Positions 45,272 through 53,929 of a stretch of DNA of 64,000 bases are shown here, piece after piece. Every line of letters begins with the position of its first letter. Positions within the stretch are counted from its first letter, which is position 1. Source of the DNA: an uncultured Eubacteriales bacterium. Lineage in GTDB: Bacteria; Bacillota; Clostridia; Oscillospirales; CAG-272. Position numbers and translations under genes: made by a program. The stretch covers positions 58,752 to 122,751 of the forward strand of contig URDX01000005.1 of the NCBI GenBank assembly GCA_900546695.1, read 5' to 3'. The notes below the pieces were generated by a model. That model was not told the origin of the DNA. It saw nothing but the letters and a program-made list of their open reading frames with translations, and did not search any database.

Positions 45272-45868
45272 TCAGTAGCGGGCGCGGAGCTCGACTACCT
45301 TACCGAGTATCGTGATGCCTATCTGCTGTGCCTCGGTGCGCGTATATATCATAGGGTCGTATTTCGGATTATCGGGGATGAGCATTATACCGCTGCTGAG
45401 CTTTCTGATGCGCTTACATGTAGCATCCTCTCCGCCGAGCATGACTATGGCAACGTCGCCGCTGTCGCAGTCCTCCTGACGGCGGACAATGACGGTATCG
45501 CCGCTGCGCATGCGCGGCTCCATACTGTCTCCCTGAATGCGCAGAGCAAAGTATTCGCCGCTCGCAGCCATAGCCTCGTCTATTTCCTCGTAGTCGTCGA
45601 TATCGGTTATGGCCTCTATCGGTATTCCCGCCGCAACCTTTCCGTAGACGGGGATACGGCGCGCGCGCACTATCGTATCATCCTCGGTTGTAAAGTACTC
45701 GGGTGTGACGGAAAAATAGTCGGCTATGCGCGACAGCGAGGTCGCACTCGGATGCGAGCCGTTCTTCCAATGTGTTGCCGTAGCGTTCGAGAAGCCGAGG
45801 CTTATACATACAGCACTCGGCGATACACGTTCCCGCGCGCACAGGGATACAAATTTGTCCCAAAACAT
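45272..45868 (-). CDS. S24 family (CI/LexA-like) phage repressor
   Basis: A 198-residue repressor. An HTH of the XRE type is at about 5-58 (VSPSAVCISLGFSNATATHWKNGSHPSATSLSRIADYF in the family pattern). A self-cleavage site Ala80-Gly81 is in KVAAGIP, and the S24 serine peptidase domain has Ser115 in GDSMEPRM and Lys152 in TCKRI. It should bind DNA as a dimer and cut itself when RecA is activated, linking the rightward operon to DNA damage. GGAGGG precedes the start. It is divergently oriented from the virion operon, with face-to-face promoters between them. Confidence 0.92.
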   Translation of the reverse strand: MFWDKFVSLCARERVSPSAVCISLGFSNATATHWKNGSHPSATSLSRIADYFSVTPEYFTTEDDTIVRARRIPVYGKVAAGIPIEAITDIDDYEEIDEAMAASGEYFALRIQGDSMEPRMRSGDTVIVRRQEDCDSGDVAIVMLGGEDATCKRIRKLSSGIMLIPDNPKYDPMIYTRTEAQQIGITILGKVVELRARY

Positions 45869-45956
45869 TGCGTTATTCCCTCCGATTATTTAAGTTTTTT
45901 CTTTTTACTTTGTCGGGAACCTTCGGTTTATGTCGTTTTTTATCAGCAATACTGAG

Positions 45957-46107
45957 AAAATGTAGTTTGTGCTCGACCGATTTATCCTCCAAAGTGATTG
46001 TTTCACATTGACAAGGTAGAAAATGTAGCCTATAATAGCATCATAAAGTGACAGAGGCGGTGCCGATGTCATTTGCGACTCAAGTATATCATCATAAACT
46101 ACGTTTG
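45957..46107. promoter_or_regulatory. Three related operator-like sites in the switch region
   Basis: AAAATGTAGTTTGTG (45957-45971), AAAATGTAGCCTATA (46020-46034, overlapping the rightward -10) and, on the opposite strand, CAAACGTAGTTTATG (46107-46093, inside the leftward promoter spacer) share AAAYGTAG. They are placed so that one protein could block both promoters. Confidence 0.5.
46008..46036 (+). promoter_or_regulatory. Rightward promoter of the virion operon
   Basis: Perfect consensus: TTGACA (46008-46013), 17-bp spacer, TATAAT (46031-46036). The start point would be near 46043. Confidence 0.88.
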
Positions 46108-46111
46108 TCAA
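46083..46111 (-). promoter_or_regulatory. Leftward promoter of the repressor gene
   Basis: On the minus strand TTGACA (46111-46106), 17-bp spacer, TATACT (46088-46083). The start point near 46076 lies downstream of the rightward start, so the two promoters face each other and their transcripts overlap by about 35 bases. Confidence 0.85.
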
Positions 46112-46221
46112 GCAAATCATGATAAAAAGTCGGCATCGGCCGAGTCGACTTTCTACATATTCGTCATGTTCAAACGAAATAACAGAAAATTCTCCATAAT
46201 AAGACCGAAAGGAACAAAATT

Positions 46222-46674
46222 ATGCACGTATACACCTCTAACCTCTCATATAAAAAAAGACACGCAGATAATACCCCGACAGGCGGGGCATCCTCTGCGG
46301 CGGGCATCATGACGGTATTTACCGACGACAGCGACAAAAAACGCACGAGCGACTACTGGATAGAAAAGATATGCCCTGTATGCGGCAAGCGCTTCTACCC
46401 GCCGACAGACGAGTGGGCGTACCGCCGCGGCGAAAAATATTTCTGCTCCTGGCATTGTCTGTGCCGTCATGACAGAGAGCGCGAGGTGAGGCTGCGCGCG
46501 GTGGGTGTTCCGAAGGGCAGGCTGCCCGAGGCACGCAAGAACGCGAGAAACGCTGCGGTGCGCCGCGACTACAGACAGGGCGTGTCGGTCATAGAGTTGG
46601 CGCGACGTCACAGCCTCTCACGCACGCAGATATACCGCATCATAGGCGAGTGCGGAAGCTCCGCAAGAAGCTGA
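46222..46674 (+). CDS. Zinc-finger plus helix-turn-helix protein of the phage module
   Basis: A 150-residue protein, first in the rightward operon, with AAAGGA before its ATG. A treble-clef-like Cys set (CPVCGKRF, then YFCSWHC) spans about 51-79. A C-terminal Hin/resolvase-type HTH reads GVSVIELARRHSLSRTQIYRII. This combination is common in small phage proteins next to terminase genes. It may act as the DNA-recognition part of the packaging machine or as a late-gene activator. The first 30 residues are not conserved-looking, and an internal ATG at 46309 is possible. Confidence 0.65.
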   Translation: MHVYTSNLSYKKRHADNTPTGGASSAAGIMTVFTDDSDKKRTSDYWIEKICPVCGKRFYPPTDEWAYRRGEKYFCSWHCLCRHDREREVRLRAVGVPKGRLPEARKNARNAAVRRDYRQGVSVIELARRHSLSRTQIYRIIGECGSSARS

Positions 46675-46678
46675 AACG

Positions 46679-47119
46679 ATGCTCGTATATGAAAGCGGCT
46701 GCTCCGACTGTGAAGTGCAGCTCGGCTGCGCGGGCGCCGCCTGCAGCCGTTACAGACTGCCCGTTCGCGTATGCGACCGCTGCGGTACGCCGCTGCTCGG
46801 TGCTGCGCCGACCGTCGTATCGCCGAGACGCGGGCAGATGCGTCGGGATTTCCGCAGTGAGGGCGGAATTCATGAATGTTTTGAAGATTATGAAGATTTT
46901 GAAGAATATGCAGAAATTGAAGAATATGAAGAAAGGCGGAATACGGACGGAGAGCATCCGCCGTTTTTCGAAAGGGTGATAAGCAGAAGCAATGAATACA
47001 TTTCGAGCGGGGAGCTTTCCCGCAATTATGAAGGAAAGGAGCTGTGCGAGCGATGCGGAGCGGTAAAAAAGCCGTCGGCGGTAAGAAGATCACAACCAAG
47101 ACAGCGACCGAGACTATGA
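46679..47119 (+). CDS. Cys-rich acidic hypothetical protein
   Basis: A 146-residue protein starting four bases after the previous stop. Cys pairs suggest metal binding: C8xxC11, C17, C22, CDRCG near 32-36 and CERCG near 123-127. The middle is strikingly acidic and aromatic (CFEDYEDFEEYAEIEEYEER), encoded by an AT-rich GAA-repeat stretch unlike its surroundings. It overlaps the next gene by 67 bases, and its SD is weak. I do not recognise a family. Confidence 0.5.
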   Translation: MLVYESGCSDCEVQLGCAGAACSRYRLPVRVCDRCGTPLLGAAPTVVSPRRGQMRRDFRSEGGIHECFEDYEDFEEYAEIEEYEERRNTDGEHPPFFERVISRSNEYISSGELSRNYEGKELCERCGAVKKPSAVRRSQPRQRPRL

Positions 47120-47685
47120 CGGCGAGCGAAAATGCGGCGAAAGCCGAGATTACGGCGACGGGCGGGAATTCGGCGGAAAACAAAGTTACGGCAACGGTCA
47201 GAATTTCGGCAGAAAACGAAATTATGACAAACAGCCATACGGCGAGCGCAAATTCATCGAGCGGTGATACGTCAGACGGTGATGTGTCGTTGGGTGATGC
47301 ATCGGTAGGTGATGATGCGGCGACAGGCGGTGCGTCGGGCGGTAATGCGTATGACAGTGCCGTTTCGGAGAGCATGACGACGACCGAAAGCACGGCAGCA
47401 GAGCGCAGCGCGCGGATAAGCAGCATCGCCGACAGCATCGTAGACAAGCTGTCATCGGCAATAGACGAGCTTGATGCGACCGACACGCAGAAGCTGCGGC
47501 ATGTCGTTTCGGCGCTGAAGGAGATAAAGGATCTGCAATCCCTCTCGCTCGGCGACGAGGTGACCGAACGCGCGCTGAGACTGCGGGAGCTGCAGAGCAA
47601 GGTGACAAGCGCTGAATCTGATGCCGCACCGAGCGTACGCGAAGTGACGGTACACATCGACGGCGACGACGGCTACTCCGATTAG
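47053..47685 (+). CDS. Probable terminase small subunit (oligomerisation part)
   Basis: A 210-residue protein directly upstream of the large terminase. ATG 47053 is chosen, with AAAGGAG 11 bases before it. The first 115 residues are low complexity (Thr, Ala, Ser, Gly, Asp). Residues about 120-190 are helical and resemble the C-terminal part of Bacillota small terminases (ADSIVDKLSSAIDELDATDTQKLRHVVSALKEIKDL in the family pattern). No HTH is present; the HTH protein two genes upstream may supply DNA recognition. The call rests mostly on position. Confidence 0.5.
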   Translation: MRSGKKAVGGKKITTKTATETMTASENAAKAEITATGGNSAENKVTATVRISAENEIMTNSHTASANSSSGDTSDGDVSLGDASVGDDAATGGASGGNAYDSAVSESMTTTESTAAERSARISSIADSIVDKLSSAIDELDATDTQKLRHVVSALKEIKDLQSLSLGDEVTERALRLRELQSKVTSAESDAAPSVREVTVHIDGDDGYSD

Positions 47686-47694
47686 CGAAAAGCC

Positions 47695-49254
47695 ATGAAA
47701 TCAGCAGACAAGCCGACAGAGGCACGTACCCCGGACAAGCGGCAGACGGACGGCAGAGACAACGGGAGAAGGACCGTATTCATCGAGGCACCGAGCGAAA
47801 AGCAGCGGGAGTTTCTGCGTGCATCGACAAAGCATGTCGGCTTCGGCGGTGCGCGCGGAGGCGGAAAGAGCTGGGCTGTACGCACAAAAGCTACGCTGCT
47901 TGCGCTCAAGCACCCGGGGATACGCATTCTCATCGTCAGACGAACATATCCAGAGCTGACGAACAACCATATCCGCATTCTGCGAGAGCGTCTTGCGGGT
48001 GTCGCGGTCTACTCTGATAAAGAAAAGCGTCTGACCTTCCCCGGCAGCGGCAGCATCACATTCTCATACTGCGACACCGACGAGGATCTCGGGCGGCTGC
48101 AGGGTGTTGAGTACGACGTTATATTCATCGACGAGGCGACACAGCTGACCGAATATCAGATGAAGTCGATAAGCGCGTGTCTGCGCGGCACCGGCGACTA
48201 CCCCCGCCGCATCTACTACACCTGCAACCCCGGCGGCAGAGGACATTCGTATATAAAAAGAATATTCATCGACCGCCGATACACCGACGGCGAGGATCCC
48301 GCAGATTATACCTTCATACGCTCGCTCGTAACCGACAATACCGCGCTTATGCGGGCGCAGCCCGACTACATAAAGCAGCTGCAGGCGCTGCCGTCAAAGC
48401 TGCGCGACGCATGGCTGTACGGTCGGTGGGATACGGCGGAGGGGCAGTTCTTTGAAGAACTGCGCGACGACCCCGAGCACTACGGAGACAGGCGGCTGAC
48501 GCACGTCATATCACCGTTCCGTCCGCCCGACGACTGGAAGCTTTACCGCTCCTTCGACTGGGGCTATAACAAGCCGTTTTCATGCGGCTGGTGGGCGGTG
48601 GATAACGACGGCGTCTTCTACCGCATTCTCGAGCTGTACGGCTGCACGGGCGAGCCCGATGTCGGCGTGCGATGGACACCCGAGCGGGTGTTCGGCGAGA
48701 TAGCGCGGATAGAGCATGAGCATCCGTTTCTGAGCGGTAGACGCATCGGCGGCGTAGCCGACCCCGCGATATGGGATGCCGAAACGGGCGAGAGCATCGC
48801 AGAGGTAGCGGCGCGGCACGGCATACACTTTGTACCGGGCGACCACAAGCGAATCCCCGGCTGGATGCAGCTGCATTACCGTCTCGCGTTCGACGAGGAG
48901 ACCGAGCGACCGATGATGTACGTTTTCTCAAACTGCCGCGCATTCATCCGCACACTTCCGCTGCTGCGCTACGACAGCACAAATCCCGAGGACCTTGATA
49001 CAAAGGGCGAGGACCATGTTGCAGACGAAGTGAGATACTTCTGCATGTCGCGTCCGATAAAGCCGCATATCAGACGACAGCCGACGGGAATAGGCACGGC
49101 GGGACTGCTGCTCGACATAAAGCCCGGCGAGCTCGCCCCCGCGCCGACGCAGGGTGAAAGAGAGCGGATACAGATAATACGCGACGATACTGACAGCATT
49201 CCTCCGTGTGATGACAGACAGGAGATGCAGACGGCATCAACAGCATCCGAATAA
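47695..49254 (+). CDS. terL: Phage terminase large subunit
   Basis: A 519-residue DNA-packaging motor. Walker A is GFGGARGGGKS (about 49-59), Walker B is VIFIDEATQ (about 142-150) and the coupling segment is YYTCNPGG. The RNase H-like nuclease has its acidic residues in FDWGY (Asp288), GVADPAIW (Asp356) and HVADEVRYF (Asp444). All look intact, so packaging could still work. It translocates DNA into the procapsid through the portal encoded next. Confidence 0.95.
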   Translation: MKSADKPTEARTPDKRQTDGRDNGRRTVFIEAPSEKQREFLRASTKHVGFGGARGGGKSWAVRTKATLLALKHPGIRILIVRRTYPELTNNHIRILRERLAGVAVYSDKEKRLTFPGSGSITFSYCDTDEDLGRLQGVEYDVIFIDEATQLTEYQMKSISACLRGTGDYPRRIYYTCNPGGRGHSYIKRIFIDRRYTDGEDPADYTFIRSLVTDNTALMRAQPDYIKQLQALPSKLRDAWLYGRWDTAEGQFFEELRDDPEHYGDRRLTHVISPFRPPDDWKLYRSFDWGYNKPFSCGWWAVDNDGVFYRILELYGCTGEPDVGVRWTPERVFGEIARIEHEHPFLSGRRIGGVADPAIWDAETGESIAEVAARHGIHFVPGDHKRIPGWMQLHYRLAFDEETERPMMYVFSNCRAFIRTLPLLRYDSTNPEDLDTKGEDHVADEVRYFCMSRPIKPHIRRQPTGIGTAGLLLDIKPGELAPAPTQGERERIQIIRDDTDSIPPCDDRQEMQTASTASE

Positions 49255-49272
49255 GAAAGGAGCGAAAAAGCA

Positions 49273-51225
49273 TTGAATAAGGCAAAGAACAAATCAGCAG
49301 ACATCAAAAAGAATTCCGCAGACAAATCGGGCGGCGGGTCCGAGCGCGATATGAACGTATCGGGCAGCACCGATAAAGCAACAGACGGCGCTTACGGCAA
49401 AGCGACGGGCGGTGCGACCGACAAAATGCTCGGTCGCGATAGAAAGCCGAGTAAGGAAGCGGAACCGACACGCATTATAGACGCGGAGGCGGTGCGGAAC
49501 GCACAGGCGACGCTGCGGCGCTACAAGCTCGGAAAGGCAAATCTCGAGCGAAGGATAGTCGAGAACGAAAAGTGGTACCGCGTGCGTCACCGCGACTGCA
49601 TGCCCGACATGCGGGGTTCGGTAAATCCGAACTCCGCATGGCTCTTCAACTGCATTGCAAACAAGCACGCATCCGCGATGGACACCATTCCCGCGCCCCG
49701 CGTGCTCCCGCGCGAGGAGGGCGACCGCGAGGAAGCCGAAAAGCTCTCCGCCATCCTGCCCATCATATTCGACCGATGCGACTTTGAGCAGGTCTATTCC
49801 GACGCATGGGACAGAAAATGCAGAGGCGGAACGGGGATATACGGCGTTTTCTGGGACAGCTCCGCCATGGGCGGGCTCGGCGATATCACCGTCAGGGATA
49901 TCGACCCGCTCTCGCTCTACTGGGAGCCCGGTATCCGCGATATTCAGCGCTCGCGAAATCTCTTTTCGGTCGGTCTGTGCGATCTCGACGCGCTGCTCTC
50001 GGCGTATCCGTTTCTTGACGGGAGGCTCGACTGCACCGTACCCGACGTTGCAACACACGAGGGCGAGGACCCCGTTGACACGACGGGAAAGGTCGCCGTT
50101 GTCGACTGGTACTACAAAAAGATGATGCCCGGCGGCAAAGAGGTGCTGCACTACTGCAAGTACGTCGGCGAGGAGGTGCTGTATGCGACCGAAAACGATC
50201 CTGCCCTGCGCGAGCGCGGGCTGTACGATCACGGAATGTATCCGTTCGTTTTCGACCCGCTGTTTACAATGCCCGATTCGCCCGCAGGGTTCGGTTACAT
50301 CGACATCGGAAAGGACTGTCAGGCGTACATAGACCGCGCGGGTCAGGCGGTAATGAAGAACATGCTCGCAGGCGCTGCGCCGCGCGTGCTCATATCCGAG
50401 GACAGCCCGATAAACGAGGACGAATATGCGGATCTGACGTGCGACCTTGTGCATGTCGCGGGGGCAATAACCGATTCGACCGTACGTCCCCTGCCCTCTG
50501 TCTCGCTCGACGGCATCTATATAACCGCACTGCGCGACAAGATAGACGAGCTTAAGGAAACGACGGGAAACCGCGACGTTACAAGCGGCGGAACGGCTGC
50601 GGGCGTTACGGCGGCATCCGCTATCGCGGCTATGCAGGAGGCGGGCAGCAGACTCGAACGCGACTCCTCCCGCGCCTCCTACCGTGCGTTCAAGCGGGTA
50701 TGTCTGATGGTGATTGAGCTGATAAGGCAGTTCTATACCGCTTCACGCTGTTTCCGACTCATCGGCGACGACGGCAGCGAGCACTTTATCCGCTACGACA
50801 GAGGCGGCATAGCACCGCGTCACAGTGAGGTGCTCGGCATCGAGCTCGGCGAGAGCTCGCCGCTCTTTGATATCGAGATAAGTGCCGAAAAATCCTCGCC
50901 GTATTCGCGCGCGGCACAGAACGAGCTCGCGCTCAGCTTCTTCAAGGCCGGCTTTTTCGACCCGCATAAGGCGAGCGAAGCGCTCTCTTGTCTCGATATG
51001 ATGGACTTTGACCGCAAAGCGCAGGTCATAGGACGTATCCGACACGACAGGGACGCATATCTGCGCCGCACGCTCACGCAGATGATGAGCACGGCGGCAG
51101 CAGCTGCGTCGGACAGGGGCTCACCAGGAAACGGAAACGTCGCATCCGATGAGCGGACGGTACATGCGGAAAGCACCGCGACGCGGAATGCAAGGCGCAA
51201 TTTCGCCGTCGGCGCAGAGCCGTAA
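49273..51225 (+). CDS. Phage portal protein
   Basis: A 650-residue protein that should form the dodecameric portal. TTG 49273 is chosen with GAAAGGAG 11 bases upstream. The first 65 residues are Ser/Gly/Lys-rich and probably disordered. The portal body starts near 75 (LRRYKLGKANLERRIVENEKWYRVRHRD) and includes GTGIYGVFWD, the mid-region WYYKKMMPGGKEVLHYCKYVGEEVLY, and the long-helix segment TGNRDVTSGGTAAGVTAASAIAAMQEAGSR. It resembles portals found with N4-gp56 capsids in Bacillota. Confidence 0.85.
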   Translation: MNKAKNKSADIKKNSADKSGGGSERDMNVSGSTDKATDGAYGKATGGATDKMLGRDRKPSKEAEPTRIIDAEAVRNAQATLRRYKLGKANLERRIVENEKWYRVRHRDCMPDMRGSVNPNSAWLFNCIANKHASAMDTIPAPRVLPREEGDREEAEKLSAILPIIFDRCDFEQVYSDAWDRKCRGGTGIYGVFWDSSAMGGLGDITVRDIDPLSLYWEPGIRDIQRSRNLFSVGLCDLDALLSAYPFLDGRLDCTVPDVATHEGEDPVDTTGKVAVVDWYYKKMMPGGKEVLHYCKYVGEEVLYATENDPALRERGLYDHGMYPFVFDPLFTMPDSPAGFGYIDIGKDCQAYIDRAGQAVMKNMLAGAAPRVLISEDSPINEDEYADLTCDLVHVAGAITDSTVRPLPSVSLDGIYITALRDKIDELKETTGNRDVTSGGTAAGVTAASAIAAMQEAGSRLERDSSRASYRAFKRVCLMVIELIRQFYTASRCFRLIGDDGSEHFIRYDRGGIAPRHSEVLGIELGESSPLFDIEISAEKSSPYSRAAQNELALSFFKAGFFDPHKASEALSCLDMMDFDRKAQVIGRIRHDRDAYLRRTLTQMMSTAAAAASDRGSPGNGNVASDERTVHAESTATRNARRNFAVGAEP

Positions 51226-51382
51226 GGCGGAGGCGGGCGACAATGCCGTAATCGGCAAAGCGGAGCACGCGGCGGCAATGCAAGCATCGTCAACAAGCAC
51301 GCTCACTGTCAAATAAACACGAAAAATAACCTACTATCCGATGCATCGGTCTACGGGCTGCTGCATCGGTAAGAATAAAAGG

Positions 51383-51400
51383 CGTATCGCACACGATACG
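51383..51400. promoter_or_regulatory. Inverted repeat before the scaffold gene
   Basis: CGTATCG (51383-51389) and CGATACG (51394-51400) form a perfect 7-bp stem with a four-base loop, just upstream of the scaffold SD. It is possibly an RNA processing or translational control element. The surrounding 51226-51425 has no gene. Confidence 0.5.
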
Positions 51401-51425
51401 TGCAGAAATGCAGAAAGGATCCTTC

Positions 51426-52430
51426 ATGCAGAACGAAGCAAACAGTACGGGTGCGACTGCACCCGCGGTCATCGGGCAATCTGTTCCGACCGACGCAAAC
51501 ACGGTCACGGGTGAAAAGGCTCTGTCCCCCGCAGAGCAGGGCGCGGCGGCAATGCGCGCCGAGTTTGAGTCCCTGATAAAAGGAAGATTCAAGGAGCTGT
51601 ACGACGAGCGGGTCGGCGGCGCGGTAAAACGGAGGCTAAGGGGTATGAGTGCTCAGGTAAAGAAATTAGAGGCGCTGTCACCCACCCTCCGCAGCTTTGC
51701 CGCAGCGCACGGCATAGACGACGGCGACACCGAAGCACTGAAACGGGCGCTGTCCGAGGCTCTCGGTCACCCCGCGGCGACGGGTACGGGCGAAGATAAT
51801 GATACTGGCGCCGACAGGCTCCCCTCGCCGCGCGGATACGACTCCGCAGAAAGCACAGACACGGACACGGGTGATTCTGCCGTAAGCAGCGGAGAATCCA
51901 CAGGCAGCAGAAATGCTGCGGACGGGTCTGAAACAGGCGACAATACAGGCGCTGCAGCTTGCGACAAAGGAACAAACACAGACGCTGCAGCACGCAGCGA
52001 TGAGCTGCACGCGGATACCGCAGCAAGCGGAGAGCGGGTAGACAACTGCGGCGGTCTCGACGCGCAGGCGCTCAGACGAGCGCACGGTTGGGCTGAGGAG
52101 GCGCGGGATGTCGCGCAGCTCTATCCCGACTTTGACCTGCGCACGGAGATAAGCAGCCCGCGTTTCCGCTCGCTGCTGCGAGGCGGCGCGGGAGTCCGCG
52201 ACGCTTACGAGGTCGTTCACCGCGATGAGCTGCTTCCCGCCGCAATGCGCAGTGCCGCACTCTCGGCGGTCAACAAGCTGACAGACAGCATAGCTGCGGG
52301 CACGGTAAGACCCGCGGAGAACGGCGTTTCCGCCGCGCTGCCGTATGCATGCGGCGTCGGAGAGATGACGCGCGCGGAGCGCGACGACCTTGCACGCAGG
52401 GTCGCGCGCGGAGAGCGCATTGTTCTATGA
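51426..52430 (+). CDS. Capsid scaffolding protein
   Basis: A 334-residue acidic protein between portal and capsid genes. ATG 51426 has AGAAAGGA seven bases upstream, better than the in-frame ATG 18 bases before. A helical N-terminal part (FESLIKGRFKELYDERV) is followed by a 90-residue Ser/Asp/Gly/Thr-rich disordered middle and a C-terminal part with RPAENG and ERDDLARRVARGERIVL. That ending is typical of scaffolds paired with N4-gp56 capsids. It should guide procapsid assembly and then leave. Confidence 0.75.
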   Translation: MQNEANSTGATAPAVIGQSVPTDANTVTGEKALSPAEQGAAAMRAEFESLIKGRFKELYDERVGGAVKRRLRGMSAQVKKLEALSPTLRSFAAAHGIDDGDTEALKRALSEALGHPAATGTGEDNDTGADRLPSPRGYDSAESTDTDTGDSAVSSGESTGSRNAADGSETGDNTGAAACDKGTNTDAAARSDELHADTAASGERVDNCGGLDAQALRRAHGWAEEARDVAQLYPDFDLRTEISSPRFRSLLRGGAGVRDAYEVVHRDELLPAAMRSAALSAVNKLTDSIAAGTVRPAENGVSAALPYACGVGEMTRAERDDLARRVARGERIVL

Positions 52431-52486
52431 CATGCCGCACATACTGCGGCAACACTGATAATTAAAAATTCAGAAAGGAAAAAAAT

Positions 52487-53473
52487 ATGAGCACTACTAC
52501 AACCACCACCCTCTCGGCTGAGATGAAGACCTTCTACGACATGCGCCTCATCGACGAGGCATCCCCCATGCTCGTACACGAGCAGTTCGGACAGAAGCGT
52601 CCGATCCCGCAGGGCGGAGGAAAGACGGTCAATTTTCGCCGCTTCTCTCCCCTTGCAAAGGCTACTACCGCCCTCACCGAAGGTGTAACACCGAGCGGAA
52701 GCAACCTCTCGGTATCGAGCGTTTCGGCGACCGTCGCACAGTACGGTGACTTTGTTGTTCAGTCGGACATGCTCGAGCTTACTGCGGTCGACAACACCAT
52801 TCTTGAGACCACAAAGCTGCTCGGCAGGCAGGCGGGTCTGACTATGGATACCATAGTCCGTAACGCGCTGCTGCTCGGCACGAACAAGAGCTATGCGCCT
52901 AAGTTCGTAGCTGATACAAACGGCGTGCTCGTTGAGACCGAGGTCACAAAGGCTGCGGACCTCGATTCGAGTGCAAAGCTCACCGTTGACGTTGTTCAGC
53001 GCGTAGTGGCTAAGCTCCGCGCGCAGAACGCCCCCACCATCGGCGGCGACTATGTATGCATCATCCATCCCTATGTTGCATACGACCTCATGCGCGACCC
53101 CGAATGGATCGACGCGCACAAGTACGCCGCTCCCGAAAACCTCTACACGGGCGAGATAGGAAAGCTTGCGGGCGTTCGTTTCGTCCAGTCTACCGAAGCG
53201 AAGATTGACAAGGGCGGCTCGTCCAATCCTTCGAATCTCGCGGTATTCCACTGTCTCTTTATCGGCGACGGCGCATACGGCGTTACCGAGGTGACGGGCG
53301 GCGGTCTGCAGACCATAGTAAAGCAGAAGGGCTCCTCCGGTACGGCAGATCCGCTCAATCAGCGTTCGAGCGTCGGCTGGAAGGGACTCAAGGCAGCAAA
53401 GATCCTCGTAGATAACTATCTCGTCGACCTCATGTGCTGCTCCAAGTTCTCGTCTACCGCGACGGCCAACTGA
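52487..53473 (+). CDS. N4-gp56 family major capsid protein
   Basis: A 328-residue HK97-fold coat protein. The N-terminus starts with six Thr (MSTTTTTTL). Family landmarks are FYDMRLIDEASPMLVHEQFGQ, IPQGGGKTVNFRRFSPL, ALTEGVTPSG, VAQYGDFVVQSDMLEL, VCIIHPYVAYDLMRDPEWI and the C-terminal VGWKGLKAAKIL. Full length. The SD AGAAAGGAAAA lies before the ATG. Confidence 0.92.
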   Translation: MSTTTTTTLSAEMKTFYDMRLIDEASPMLVHEQFGQKRPIPQGGGKTVNFRRFSPLAKATTALTEGVTPSGSNLSVSSVSATVAQYGDFVVQSDMLELTAVDNTILETTKLLGRQAGLTMDTIVRNALLLGTNKSYAPKFVADTNGVLVETEVTKAADLDSSAKLTVDVVQRVVAKLRAQNAPTIGGDYVCIIHPYVAYDLMRDPEWIDAHKYAAPENLYTGEIGKLAGVRFVQSTEAKIDKGGSSNPSNLAVFHCLFIGDGAYGVTEVTGGGLQTIVKQKGSSGTADPLNQRSSVGWKGLKAAKILVDNYLVDLMCCSKFSSTATAN

Positions 53474-53547
53474 TAAGACGCACGGACAGACACTGATGCT
53501 TTGATATCAAGAGCGATGCGGACGGGCTGCAACCGTCAGCCCGCATT

Positions 53548-53607
53548 GTGCCGATGATTATCGCGCCGATAAGCATTGCACCGATAAGCATCACGCCGAT
53601 AAAGCAC
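53548..53607. repeat. Four tandem 15-base units
   Basis: GTGCCGATGATTATC, GCGCCGATAAGCATT, GCACCGATAAGCATC, ACGCCGATAAAGCAC follow without gaps in the 183-base spacer after the capsid gene. Confidence 0.8.
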
Positions 53608-53656
53608 GTCGGCGCAAACAAACACAAAAATCAAGCTGCGAAAGGAAGATACGGCA

Positions 53657-53929
53657 ATGGCAAACAAGAATGATAAAAAGGAAGTAATTCAGGCAACGAG
53701 CACATACCCCGGCGAACGTCTCGTAAAGGTAAAGATACCGCTGCTCAGTGAGGATGACGGCGACGTTTTCGTCTCGGTCAACGACCGCAACTGGTACATA
53801 AAACGCGGCGCGGAGGTCGAGATACCCGAGTGCGCCGCAGAGGTGCTTGAGCGCAGAGAGGAATGCCTCGGAAACGCCATCGAATACTGTGACCGCGCCG
53901 CTGCGATTGCAGGCAGGGCAAATGCATGA
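53657..53929 (+). CDS. Small head-associated hypothetical protein
   Basis: A 90-residue protein directly after the capsid gene. The pattern VKVKIPLLSEDDGDVFVSVNDRNWYIKRGAEVEIPECAAEVL is seen in many N4-gp56 phages of Clostridia, always next to the capsid. It could be a head decoration or connector factor. Its stop overlaps the next start by four bases. Confidence 0.7.
   Translation: MANKNDKKEVIQATSTYPGERLVKVKIPLLSEDDGDVFVSVNDRNWYIKRGAEVEIPECAAEVLERREECLGNAIEYCDRAAAIAGRANA

Noticed and set aside
53554..53679. Small ORF encoding A-P-I-S-I repeats after the capsid gene
   Set aside because: No SD, and it overlaps the well-supported start of the next gene in another frame.
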